A stretch of 64,000 nucleotides of DNA. Origin: Brucella intermedia LMG 3301. GTDB lineage: Bacteria; Pseudomonadota; Alphaproteobacteria; Rhizobiales; Rhizobiaceae. The stretch lies in contig NZ_ACQA01000003.1 of assembly GCF_000182645.1 (NCBI RefSeq), positions 1-64,000 of the forward strand. The letters are read 5' to 3'. Position 1 is the first letter of the stretch, and the number at the start of each line of letters is the position of its first letter. Below are positions 47,023-55,588 of the stretch, piece by piece. A program made the position numbers and the translations under genes. The notes below the pieces were generated by a model. It had not been told where the DNA came from. It did not search any database and saw only the letters and a program-made list of their open reading frames with translations.

Positions 47023-47310
47023 TTACTTGCGCAGTTCAGCCTCGATCTGATCGAGAACCTGATCCTTGCCGATGCCGGTCAGGAAGGGCAATCCTTTGAT
47101 GACAGGCTTGTTCACCGAGGCTGAGATAGGCGTGGTGGAAACAATGAAATCCACATTGTCGGCCAGCGAAGCAACTTCGGTCGCTTTTGCCTGCTGGGCA
47201 TTGAAGGTGAGCCCGCGCTTTTTCATTTCTTCGGTAACGGTCGCGTTCACCGCCGTGGATGTCGCTACACCCGTGCCGCAAGCGAAGAGAATTGTTTTTA
47301 TTCTGGCCAT
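47023..47310 (-). CDS. gatB: PTS galactitol-type enzyme IIB
   Basis: A 95-residue PTS_IIB domain. The phosphorylated Cys is C11 in ILFACGTGVATSTAV. GGAGGAAC precedes the ATG at 47310; the longer frame adds six residues. It is the third gene of a IIC-IIA-IIB set on the minus strand. It transfers phosphate from IIA to the incoming sugar at IIC. Alphaproteobacteria rarely carry sugar-transporting PTS of this type. Confidence 0.88.
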   Translation of the reverse strand: MARIKTILFACGTGVATSTAVNATVTEEMKKRGLTFNAQQAKATEVASLADNVDFIVSTTPISASVNKPVIKGLPFLTGIGKDQVLDQIEAELRK

Positions 47311-47390
47311 GGGTTCCTCCAAGTTCATTCATTAAGAGCGGAGGCGGCCTGATTGAGTGCGACCGCGCTCCCCGTTTGTTTTGAACCACG

Positions 47391-47425
47391 CATCTTTTCC
47401 TAAAACTGTGAAACAGCTCTCGGGA
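47391..47425. repeat. short intergenic repeat fragment
   Basis: CTAAAACTGTGAAACAGCTCTCGGG resembles, with a few changes, a block at the left end of the 2541 repeat (GAAAACTGTGAAACGGTTCTCG), shown here only by its shared core AAAACTGTGAAAC. It lies between PTS IIB and IIA. Confidence 0.4.
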
Positions 47426-47431
47426 GACGCT

Positions 47432-47893
47432 TCATTGCAGCGCGGTTTGAACGTCTTCCAGCGTGCGCGCCGCTTTCAACCTGTCGAGTGCATCAGCATC
47501 CTGTATGGTCGCCATGATCTGTTGCAGGGTTTCAATCTGTTTGTCCTTGTCGTTGATGGCAAGCAGAAAGACATATCCCACAGGAACAGCTTCTTCTGGG
47601 TCTTCCATATTGGCAAATTCAATCGGCGATTTCAGCGTCGCCAGGGCAATTCCGGCCTTGAGGACATGCTCGGGGTCCGTGTGAGGCACGGCAACATTCT
47701 CGTCGCGCTCAAGCGGCAGTCCCGTGGGCATCGACAGTTCACGACTAACAACGGCATCGGCATAGCTCGGCTTCACATAACCGAGCTTCTCCAGTTTACC
47801 CGCCAGGATGCGGATGATCTCTTCATTGGTTTTCGCTTCGCTCTGAAGCTCAATCGCTTGCGGGTCGAGAAAATCTATCAGGCCAGCTGCCAT
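47432..47893 (-). CDS. gatA: PTS galactitol/fructose-type enzyme IIA
   Basis: A 153-residue PTS_EIIA_2 domain. The phosphorylated His is in ENVAVPHTDPEHV (about residue 66), preceded by SMPTGLPL, as in GatA and other fructose-class IIA proteins. GGAG precedes the ATG at 47893. It lies between IIC and IIB and accepts phosphate from HPr, probably the HPr-enzyme I fusion encoded at 58350. Confidence 0.88.
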   Translation of the reverse strand: MAAGLIDFLDPQAIELQSEAKTNEEIIRILAGKLEKLGYVKPSYADAVVSRELSMPTGLPLERDENVAVPHTDPEHVLKAGIALATLKSPIEFANMEDPEEAVPVGYVFLLAINDKDKQIETLQQIMATIQDADALDRLKAARTLEDVQTALQ

Positions 47894-47970
47894 TGCATTC
47901 TCCGTTTTAGACAAGATCGCACGTCGATCTCGACGTGCGACTTTGATTTCTGCGCCGATCACCGCTGCCA

Positions 47971-49383
47971 TCAGGCAGCAATTTCGTCCGCCGGTTCGTC
48001 CTCCGCACCTGCGGCGCGTTCCCATGCCAGCGTGTTGCGCCGATAGAGCATGAAAAGTGCTGCAATGACCACGGCGATCACAGCGATACCAATGGCACCG
48101 AGCCACTGGATGGCCGAGATGATGACATATGGCACCCACAGGAAACCGTCGACCACAGACGTAATCTGCAGGGCGTTTTCAGGCAGCTTGAAGCCCGATG
48201 AAACGGCAGCGCTGGTGAACAACGGTGCGAGAGCATTGGCGACATAGAAGCCGATGGCCAGCGTAATCGTTCCGACGACGACCATGCGAAACACGTTTCC
48301 TTTCAGGAGCGGTGCAGTCATGGCGACGATGAACGGAATGACGGCGAGGTCGGCAAACAGGATCACGCGGTTGCCCGGCAGGATGACCGACAGGATGATC
48401 GCAATCGGCACGAGAATGAGCGAGGACGAAATCGCCGCCGGATGCCCGATGAGGATAGCCGAGTCGAGGCCGACGAGAAGTTCGCGGTCGCCGGTGCGCT
48501 TGCGCACGAATTCCTGCGCCGCGTCCGATACCGGCAACAGTCCTTCCATCAGGATTTTTTGACCATGCGCGGCAGAAGCAGCATCACTGCGGCAAGCGTC
48601 ATGCCGGTGCCGAGAACCTTTGCCAGGATAGTTCCGAAATCGCCCGCATTGTAAAATGCTATGAGGCCGAGCACCAGACCGATGATGAGGCCGAGCACGA
48701 CCGGTTCACCGAACACGCCGAAGCGGCGTTCGATGGTTTCGGTGCTGATATTGATTTTGTTGATGCCGGGAATGCGGTCCATGATCCAGTTGAGGATGAT
48801 CGCAATCGGCAGAATCTGCGCGGAAGCCAGATGCGGCACGGAAACGCCCGGCACGCCATAGAATTGCTGAACGGCGCGCGCTGACCAGTCTGCAAACAAC
48901 AGCGATAGAGCGGCAACGAGCGCTGCAATGATGATGCCATAGGGCAAGGTTGTCGGTTGCAGCGACGACCAGTGAGCCGACAAAGGCAAAGTGCCAGAAA
49001 TTCCACACGTCCACATTCAGCGTGCGTGTCCAGCGTAGCAGCAGAAGCGCGATGTTGACGAGAATGCCGACCGGAATGACCCATAAGCCCACTGACGAGC
49101 CGAAGGCGATTGCAGCAGCCGAAGGCCACCCGACATCGACGATATCGCGCTTGATGCCGGTATTGGTGACGATTGCCTGCGCCACTTCACCGATAGAGGT
49201 GAACATCAGGCCCAGAACCAGATTGATACCGATGAAAGCCACGCCGATGGTCACGGCTGCACGGAAGGCCTTGCCCACTTTTGCGCCAAGTACGACGGCA
49301 ATGATGAAGATGACAATCGGCAGCAGAACCGTTGCCCCCAATGTATCGATTGCCGATTTCAACCCGCTCAGAAATGCGTCCAT
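47971..49383 (-). pseudogene. gatC: PTS galactitol-type enzyme IIC, frameshifted twice
   Basis: Three minus-strand frames together encode a full GatC-like permease of about 470 residues. Frame one (from 49383) gives MDAFLSGLKSAIDTLG to VVAATDNLA. Frame two continues YGIIIAALVAALSLL to LLLPRMVK. Frame three continues ILMEGLLPVSDAAQEF to the stop. The first break is one extra C in CCC near 48950, the second a one-base loss in AAAAAA at 48555-48560. The order and spacing of blocks match E. coli GatC throughout. Both breaks are in homopolymers, so sequencing error is a real alternative to decay. Confidence 0.82.
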
Positions 49384-49492
49384 TTATTTCTCCTCCCCCC
49401 GGGGCACTTTCCCAAAGTGCGCCGAGCTAACAGAACGCCATTATTAGCTCGCACGTATCGACGTTTCAAAAAGTGAACCGGGCGAAACGGCA

Positions 49493-49506
49493 GAACATTT
49501 GTATTC
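49493..49506 (+). promoter_or_regulatory. regulator site A, upstream of galactitol-type PTS
   Basis: GAACATTTGTATTC, an imperfect dyad (GAA-x-A-N4-T-x-TTC), lies 110 bases before the IIC start in the divergent gatC-drl region. The 10-base core GAACATTTGT is repeated exactly at 49592-49601 (minus strand) and 61284-61293. A SorC-type regulator at 55442 is the likely binder. Confidence 0.6.
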
Positions 49507-49564
49507 TATATCAAACCAAAGTTGAATAACAATATGGCATCTGGATGCTCCGGCTTGCGGCCCC

Positions 49565-49609
49565 TTAATGAACACTGGTATTGACTTAAAAACAAATGTT
49601 CATTAATCC
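49565..49609 (+). promoter_or_regulatory. promoter and operator of the drl-aco operon
   Basis: A perfect 10-base inverted repeat TTAATGAACA/TGTTCATTAA (49565-49574, 49597-49606) brackets TTGACT at 49581-49586, a good -35; TAATCC at 49604 is 17 bases on as a -10. Each arm carries the regulator motif: GAACACTGGTATTG on the plus strand and GAACATTTGTTTTT on the minus strand. Binding of a dimer or tetramer at both would cover the promoter. Confidence 0.65.
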
Positions 49610-49664
49610 ATAGGGTATCAGAGGAGACTGCGAGAATTTTTGCAGGGAGGTTCAGGAGGAAACG

Positions 49665-50984
49665 ATGGCAACCAATGTGGCGTTGACAGGTTTGGCGCGT
49701 GACATGCAGGCGCGTGCGGATAGTGGGCGGCCCATTCGCATCGGCCTGATCGGCTCGGGCGAGATGGGCACGGATATCGTCACGCGTGTCGCGCATATGC
49801 CCGGCATCGAAATCGGCGCCATCTCCGAACTGCGTATTCCCAATGCCCTGAAAGCGGTCGATATTGCTTTCCAGGAAGAAGGCCATGGCCGCGAGGTTTC
49901 GACCGCTTCCGATCTGACTGCCGCCATGGAGGCGCACAAGGTCGCCGTAACCGACAATGCCGATCTGATCCTTGAAAACGACCTTATTGATGTTGTGATC
50001 GATGCGACCGGAGTTCCGGCTGTCGGCGCCGAAATCGGCCTGCGCGCCATGGAGCACGGCAAGCATCTCGTCATGATGAATGTCGAAGCTGACGTCACGA
50101 TCGGCGCTTACCTGAAAGCGGAAGCCGAACGTCTCGGCGTCACCTATTCACTGGGTGCCGGCGATGAGCCGTCGTCATGCATGGAACTGATCGAGTTTGT
50201 GACGGCGATGGGCCATCCGATTGTGGCTGCAGGAAAGGGCAAGAACAATCCCCTCAACATCGATGCTGTTCCCGACCAATATATTGAAGAAGCCACGCGC
50301 CGAAACATGAATGTGCGCATGTTGGTGGAATTCGTGGATGGTTCGAAAACCATGGTCGAAATGGCCGCCATTGCCAATGCCACGGGTCTTGTCCCGGATA
50401 AGGCTGGCATGCATGGCCCTGCTGCAACGCTGGATCAGCTCAACAAGACACTGATTCCTGAAAAGGACGGCGGCGTGCTGTCGAAGGTCGGCGTGGTCGA
50501 TTATTCGATCGGCAAGGGCGTAGCTCCGGGCGTGTTTGTCGTGGCCGACATGTCGCATCCGCGTATTTCCGAGCGTATGGAAGATTTGAAGATGGGCAAG
50601 GGTCCATATTTCACATTCCATCGTCCATATCACCTGACTTCCCTCGAAGTGCCGCTCACCTGTGCCCGGGTGGTGCTCTACGGCAAGCCGGACATGGTGC
50701 CGCTTTCAAAGCCGGTCGCGGAAGTGGCTGCGGTTGCAAAGAAGGACATGCAGCCAGGCGAAAAGCTCGATGCGATTGGCGAATATTGCTACCGCGCGTG
50801 GATCATGACCTCAGGCGAAGCGCGTAGCGCGCATGCGATCCCCTGCGGGCTTCTGCAAGGTGGCAGCGTGACCAGGCCGATCAAAAAGGGCGAGCTCATC
50901 ACCTACGATAACGCGGCTGTGGCTCCCGGTTCCAGGATTGCCGAGCTGCGCGCGCGTCAGGACAAGCTCGTTTACGGAGCGTAA
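49665..50984 (+). CDS. drl: DXR-like (DRL) NAD(P)-dependent oxidoreductase
   Basis: A 439-residue protein with a homoserine-dehydrogenase-like Rossmann domain (GLIGSGEMG at residues 27-35) and a C-terminal SAF-type domain (about residues 345-410, KKDMQPGEKLDAIGEYCY). From memory it matches the DRL enzyme of Brucella abortus over its whole length, including GKHLVMMNVEADVTIG, SLGAGDEPSSCMELIEF, AAGKGKNNPLN and KGPYFTFHRPYHLTSLEVPL. That enzyme interconverts DXP and MEP. Here it opens an operon with E1alpha, E1beta and E2 genes and sits between two PTS, so I infer it runs in the oxidative direction, MEP to DXP. AGGAGG precedes the ATG. Confidence 0.85.
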   Translation: MATNVALTGLARDMQARADSGRPIRIGLIGSGEMGTDIVTRVAHMPGIEIGAISELRIPNALKAVDIAFQEEGHGREVSTASDLTAAMEAHKVAVTDNADLILENDLIDVVIDATGVPAVGAEIGLRAMEHGKHLVMMNVEADVTIGAYLKAEAERLGVTYSLGAGDEPSSCMELIEFVTAMGHPIVAAGKGKNNPLNIDAVPDQYIEEATRRNMNVRMLVEFVDGSKTMVEMAAIANATGLVPDKAGMHGPAATLDQLNKTLIPEKDGGVLSKVGVVDYSIGKGVAPGVFVVADMSHPRISERMEDLKMGKGPYFTFHRPYHLTSLEVPLTCARVVLYGKPDMVPLSKPVAEVAAVAKKDMQPGEKLDAIGEYCYRAWIMTSGEARSAHAIPCGLLQGGSVTRPIKKGELITYDNAAVAPGSRIAELRARQDKLVYGA

Positions 50985-50995
50985 GGACAAACATC

Positions 50996-52033
50996 ATGGT
51001 TCAAGCCAAAAAAGTCGAACCGCAGGATACGGGCGACCGTCACAACTTGCCCTATGCCTTCCGCACCTATTCGCCGGATCAACTGAAAGAAGCGCTGCAC
51101 AAGATGTATCTCATCAGGCGCTTTGAAGAGGGGGCGGAGGAAAGCTACACGCGCGGCCTCATTCACGGAACGATGCATCTTTCCATCGGGCAGGAAGCCA
51201 GTGCCATGGGTTCGTGCCTGCCGCTGAATGACGACGACATGATCACATCCACGCATCGCGGTCACGGCCACTGCATCGCCAAGGGCGCGGACGTGAAGCG
51301 CATGTTTGCCGAGTTTTTCGGCAAGGAAACCGGCTATTGCAAGGGCCGTGGCGGCTCCATGCACATCGCCGATGTTTCCAAGGGCAATCTTGGCGCAAAC
51401 GGTATTGTGGGCGGCGGTATTCCGATTGCGGTAGGTGCTGCGCTTTCCGCCAAGAAACAGAAAAACGGCAAAGTTGTCGTGTCGTTCTTCGGTGATGGCG
51501 CGAACAATGAAGGTGCCTTCCACGAAGCTCTCAATATGGCTTCGGTGTGGAAGCTCCCGGTCGTTTTCGTCTGTGAAAACAACGGTTACGGCATGTCCAC
51601 CTCCACCCGGCGATCGACGGCGGTTGCGAATGTCGCCGACCGCGCATCGGCCTACAACATGCCGGGCGTGATCGTGGATGGCAATAATCTGTCCGAAGTG
51701 GCGGAAGCCGTCAGCGAGGCCACCGAGCGCGCACGGCGCGGGGATGGGCCAACGCTGATCGAAAACAAGACTTACCGTATCAGAGGTCATTCCAAGAGCG
51801 ACCGCAACCGGTATCGTACCAAGGAAGAAATCGAGCATTGGCAGAATGATCGCGATCCAATCGCGCATTTCGAGGCTGATCTGAAAGCCTATGGTTTCAT
51901 CAACGACGCCGAGATCGAGGCAATCCGCGCCGAGGTCGAGAAGGAAATCGCCGAGGCGATTGAATTCGCCAAGAACAGCCCTGCGCCCGATCTTACCAAT
52001 CTGACCCGCGACGTTTACACGGACGATATTTGA
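50996..52033 (+). CDS. acoA: acetoin-dehydrogenase-like E1 alpha subunit (TPP-dependent)
   Basis: A 345-residue E1alpha. The TPP motif is [17 protein letters not shown] (GDG at 166-168) with the closing NN at 195-196, and the family pair [10 protein letters not shown] and [10 protein letters not shown] are present. It resembles AcoA more than pyruvate dehydrogenase E1. It begins 12 bases after drl and couples to acoB. With AcoB it should form an E1 heterotetramer that cleaves a 2-hydroxy ketone between the carbonyl and carbinol carbons. I propose DXP as the substrate: it has the same CH3-CO-CHOH head as acetoin. Confidence 0.9.
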   Translation: MVQAKKVEPQDTGDRHNLPYAFRTYSPDQLKEALHKMYLIRRFEEGAEESYTRGLIHGTMHLSIGQEASAMGSCLPLNDDDMITSTHRGHGHCIAKGADVKRMFAEFFGKETGYCKGRGGSMHIADVSKGNLGANGIVGGGIPIAVGAALSAKKQKNGKVVVSFFGDGANNEGAFHEALNMASVWKLPVVFVCENNGYGMSTSTRRSTAVANVADRASAYNMPGVIVDGNNLSEVAEAVSEATERARRGDGPTLIENKTYRIRGHSKSDRNRYRTKEEIEHWQNDRDPIAHFEADLKAYGFINDAEIEAIRAEVEKEIAEAIEFAKNSPAPDLTNLTRDVYTDDI

Positions 52034-52035
52034 AC

Positions 52036-53034
52036 ATGGACACGACAATCCGTGAGTTGAGCTATTCGCAAGCCATTCAGGAAGCCATGGCGATTGCCAT
52101 GGAGCGCGATGATCGCGTGTTTCTGATGGGCGAAGACATTGGCGTGTATGGCGGCGCATTTCAGGTGACCGGTGATCTTGTCCATCGCTTCGGTGAAGAC
52201 CGCGTTATGGATACGCCGATTTCGGAACTGGGGGGCGCTGGCGTAGCGGTTGGTGCAGCATTGACCGGCATGCGTCCGATCTTTGAGTTCCAGTTTTCCG
52301 ATTTTGCTGCCCTCGGTATGGAGCAGATCGTCAATCAGGCGGCAAAAATCCGCTACATGCTTGGCGGTGCTGTGTCCGTGCCGCTGGTCATGCGCTTTCC
52401 GGCAGGCTCTGGAACGGGCGCTGCGGCGCAGCATAGCCAGAGCCTCGAGGCATGGCTGGGGCATGTTCCGGGCCTGAAGGTCCTCCAGCCTTCCACCCCG
52501 CATGACGCCAAAGGCATGTTGCTGGCGGCCGTCGAAGATCCAGACCCTGTGATGATCTTTGAGCACAAGCTGCTTTACAAGATGAAAGGCCCTGTTCCCG
52601 AAGGCTTCTACACGGTTCCTATCGGCAAGGCGGAAGTGGTGCGCGAAGGTCGCGACCTGACTATTGTTGCAACCGCCATCATGGTGCACAAGGCGCTCGA
52701 TGCGGCTGGCGAACTTGCGCGGGAAGGGATCGACGTTGAAGTGATCGACCTGCGCACGGTACGTCCGATCGATCGCGAAACCATCATCAAAAGCGTCAAG
52801 AAGACGTCCAGGCTGCTCTGCGTTTATGAAGCGGTGAAGACGCTTGGCATCGGTGCTGAAATCTCCGCAATCGTCGCGGAAAGCGATGCTTTCGACTATC
52901 TCGATGCACCAATCGTGCGCCTTGGCGGTGCCGAAACTCCAATTCCTTATAATCCCGACCTCGAGCGCGCGACCGTTCCACAGGTGCCCGACATTTTGAG
53001 AAGCGCTCGCGATCTGGTTAAGGGAGTGCGCTGA
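52036..53034 (+). CDS. acoB: acetoin-dehydrogenase-like E1 beta subunit
   Basis: A 332-residue E1beta (transketolase pyrimidine-binding plus C-terminal domain). [39 protein letters not shown] and [16 protein letters not shown] are standard. ATG at 52036 starts three bases after the acoA stop; an in-frame TTG two codons earlier is possible. It completes the TPP active site with AcoA. Confidence 0.9.
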   Translation: MDTTIRELSYSQAIQEAMAIAMERDDRVFLMGEDIGVYGGAFQVTGDLVHRFGEDRVMDTPISELGGAGVAVGAALTGMRPIFEFQFSDFAALGMEQIVNQAAKIRYMLGGAVSVPLVMRFPAGSGTGAAAQHSQSLEAWLGHVPGLKVLQPSTPHDAKGMLLAAVEDPDPVMIFEHKLLYKMKGPVPEGFYTVPIGKAEVVREGRDLTIVATAIMVHKALDAAGELAREGIDVEVIDLRTVRPIDRETIIKSVKKTSRLLCVYEAVKTLGIGAEISAIVAESDAFDYLDAPIVRLGGAETPIPYNPDLERATVPQVPDILRSARDLVKGVR

Positions 53035-53036
53035 CC

Positions 53037-54374
53037 ATGGCCGTGGAAGTCATTCTCCCCAAGGTCGATATGGATATGGAAACGGGCCAGATTTCGCGAT
53101 GGTACGCCAAGGATGGCGATATGGTCACGAAAGGCCAGCTTCTCTTTGAAATCGAGACCGACAAGGCTGCGATGGAAGTCGAGGCGCCTGCTTCGGGCGT
53201 CATCGCGGACATCAGCGCGGCGGAAGGGGCCGTTGTGCCTGTCGGCCAGGCTGTCGCCTGGATTTATGAAGAAGGCGAAGAGCGCAGCGGCAAGCCCGCA
53301 GCGGTTGCCCAAGAGCCGATTGCTGCTGCGCCCGTCGATAGGGCAATCGAAACAGCAACGCCGAAACAGCATGATCCCAAGTCCTCCCAAGACGACGAAC
53401 GGGATTCAGCGGACAAGGTCCGGGCGACACCGCTCGCCCGGCGGCTTGCGCGTGATGCAGGCATCGACTTGGCTACCGTTCAGGGATCGGGTCCGAAGGG
53501 CCGCGTGCAGAAGAAGGACGTCGAAGGCGATATCGGCGTTGCGAACCTTGCGATACCGGCCAAATCGTTTGCAAGCAAAAATGCCGAACCGACCCCACTC
53601 GGCCAGCTCAATGCAATCTGGTTGCGTGAGGGGGAAGCAGGGCGTCTGCCGGTGGTTCTGCTCCATGGCTTTGCAGCCGATCTCAATTCCTGGCGCGGAT
53701 TGTTTGCCGGCGCATCGCTGGGCCGTCCGATCCTGGCGCTTGATCTTCCCGGACATGGCAATTCGCCCCGCATCGTCCCCGAAAATATCGATGATATTGC
53801 TGCCGGGGTTGAAGCGACGCTCGGATCCCTGGGTGTTAGCTCGTGCCTTTTGGTCGGGCATTCGCTTGGTGGCGCTGTGGCGAGTGTCGTCGCGGCGCGG
53901 GGGCTCATCGATGTGCGCTCTTTGCTGCTGATTTCATCGGGCGGCTTGGGACCCCAGATCAACGGCGCCTTCATCAAGGGGCTTGTCGGCGCGAAAAGCG
54001 AAGCCAGCATCGTTCCCTGGCTGAAACTGCTCGTCGCCGACGAGACCCGTCTGACCAAGCCGTTCATTAATGCAACAGTTACGCAGGCTGCCGATACAGA
54101 ACTGCGCAATACGCAGGAAGCGATTGGCGCCCGGTTCTTCGCAGATGGCACCCAAACCTTTGAGATTCGCTCAAGCATTGCAGCTCTTGCGATGCCGGTG
54201 CGGCTTATCTTCGGAGCGGAAGACCGGGTTATCCCCGTGGTTCACGCGCATGGTCTGCCGGGCAAAGTTGGCGTCCACATCTTCGCCGGTTGCGGACATA
54301 TGCCACAGATCGAGGAGCGGACTGCCGTGCTGCAAATCCTGAAGGAGTGCGCAGCCGCTGCCGAAGCAATGTAA
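53037..54374 (+). CDS. acoC: AcoC-like E2: lipoyl domain, E3-binding domain and alpha/beta-hydrolase
   Basis: A 445-residue three-part protein. Residues 1-78 are a lipoyl domain (lipoyl Lys K43 in ETDKAAMEVEAP); residues 129-162 are a peripheral subunit-binding domain (ATPLARRLARDAGIDLATVQGSGPKGRV region); residues about 195-445 are an alpha/beta-hydrolase with GHSLGG (nucleophile S276). This fold instead of a CAT-type acyltransferase is the mark of AcoC. It should pass the acetyl group to CoA. No E3 (dihydrolipoyl dehydrogenase) gene is present, so a housekeeping E3 would be needed. AAGGGAG precedes the ATG. Confidence 0.9.
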   Translation: MAVEVILPKVDMDMETGQISRWYAKDGDMVTKGQLLFEIETDKAAMEVEAPASGVIADISAAEGAVVPVGQAVAWIYEEGEERSGKPAAVAQEPIAAAPVDRAIETATPKQHDPKSSQDDERDSADKVRATPLARRLARDAGIDLATVQGSGPKGRVQKKDVEGDIGVANLAIPAKSFASKNAEPTPLGQLNAIWLREGEAGRLPVVLLHGFAADLNSWRGLFAGASLGRPILALDLPGHGNSPRIVPENIDDIAAGVEATLGSLGVSSCLLVGHSLGGAVASVVAARGLIDVRSLLLISSGGLGPQINGAFIKGLVGAKSEASIVPWLKLLVADETRLTKPFINATVTQAADTELRNTQEAIGARFFADGTQTFEIRSSIAALAMPVRLIFGAEDRVIPVVHAHGLPGKVGVHIFAGCGHMPQIEERTAVLQILKECAAAAEAM

Positions 54375-54383
54375 TCAAGAACG

Positions 54384-54407
54384 GCACATCGCGTTGCAGC
54401 GATGTGC
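54384..54407. terminator. hairpin between convergent acoC and sorC-type gene
   Basis: A perfect 9-base stem GCACATCGC/GCGATGTGC with GTTGCA loop, followed by TGTCTTTC on the plus strand. It is well placed to end the drl-aco transcript. Confidence 0.65.
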
Positions 54408-54413
54408 TGTCTT

Positions 54414-55442
54414 TCATTCCGGTTGCGCCATTTCACGGAGCATCTGCGCCGCACTTTCTTCATCGGTGATGAGAACGGTCGGCTTCAGAAGCTTTATCGC
54501 GCCAAGCAGGGCTGCAATCTTCTCTTTTCCGCCTGACGTGAGGATACGCTGCGGCGTCTTTTGTAGACTTTCGATCTTCGCCGACATGACACGATCATGG
54601 ACCGGATCATCGACGATCTTGCCGTCCTTGTCATAGAAATGGAACAGCACGTCGCCAACGGCGCCGTTTTCGATGAGGGACAGTTTCTGCGCCTCATCGA
54701 TCAGGCCCACACGATAGGACGTGCTGCTGGCGGTCTGAATATCGCCGACGCTGAGCAGGACCATGTCGAGTTCTTCGGCCATGTCGAGCACGGTGTTCAG
54801 CCCGCAGCGCTCGATGAGGGCAATGCGGGTTTCCTTGCTGTCGACCAGAGCCGGGGCGGGGATCAGGTAGCCTTCGCCCTGAAAAATCTGCGCAAACTGC
54901 CAAGCGAATTCCGGCGGATTTGAACGGCGCGGCTGTACGATGCCGCCGAGCAGGGAAATGACTTTCAGATCGTTGAGCGGGCGCGCCCCGATATGTTGCA
55001 GGGTGCTGGAAAGGGTACGTCCCCAGCCCACCCCGATCGTCATGCCGTGCTGCACCTTTTCGGAAAGATAGGCGCCCGTGGCGGCACTGATTGGCGGGAT
55101 AGGATCGATGTCGGGTGAAGAGAGGGGGGCGACGATGGCGCGGTCCAGTCCGAAGGTTTTCTCAAGTTCGACTTCGAGGGATGTCAGACTTGCCAGCTTG
55201 CCTTCGATGGTAATCTTAACTTCATTGCGAGCGCGGGCATCGGCAAGAAGGCGAACGATTGTGACACGCCCGACGCCGAGCGCTTCCGCGATGTCGTTCT
55301 GGGTCATTTGTTCGACATAATACATCCACGCAGCGCGTGTTCGCAGCCGGCTTGTACGGTTTTCGGCAGCCACACCTTCCGATCCGATGATGAGGTCCGC
55401 TGTTTCCGGATTTTTCTGTGTCTTCCTGCCGGCCTTTTTCAA
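54414..55442 (-). CDS. SorC/DeoR-type sugar-responsive transcriptional regulator
   Basis: A 342-residue regulator. An HTH at about residues 35-75 has YYVEQMTQNDIAEALGVGRVTIVRLLADAR; the rest is the SorC sugar-phosphate-binding domain with IGVGWGRTLSSTL (residues 135-147) and LLSVGDIQTASST. Translation starts at a TTG preceded by GAGGGA. It sits between the aco genes and the second PTS and is the only regulator of its kind here, so it is the best candidate for the GAACATTTGT sites. SorC proteins sense phosphorylated sugars, which fits a PTS product or DXP/MEP. Confidence 0.92.
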   Translation of the reverse strand: MKKAGRKTQKNPETADLIIGSEGVAAENRTSRLRTRAAWMYYVEQMTQNDIAEALGVGRVTIVRLLADARARNEVKITIEGKLASLTSLEVELEKTFGLDRAIVAPLSSPDIDPIPPISAATGAYLSEKVQHGMTIGVGWGRTLSSTLQHIGARPLNDLKVISLLGGIVQPRRSNPPEFAWQFAQIFQGEGYLIPAPALVDSKETRIALIERCGLNTVLDMAEELDMVLLSVGDIQTASSTSYRVGLIDEAQKLSLIENGAVGDVLFHFYDKDGKIVDDPVHDRVMSAKIESLQKTPQRILTSGGKEKIAALLGAIKLLKPTVLITDEESAAQMLREMAQPE

Positions 55443-55588
55443 AACTATCCCTCAAATTAATGGCGTAATACTGCATTATATAAGCGCTGTTCTTACACCG
55501 AAACTATTGCTTTTCCGTGTGAAGGCAAACCATAATTCATGTGTCTGGTCCATCCTGTTGCGATGGTGCTGTCATAAGGAAATCGACA

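Noticed and set aside
50996-54374. Pyruvate dehydrogenase or branched-chain dehydrogenase annotation for the E1-E2 genes
   Set aside because: E2 has an alpha/beta-hydrolase domain with GHSLGG instead of the CAT-fold acyltransferase with HxxxD(G), which points to the acetoin-dehydrogenase class.
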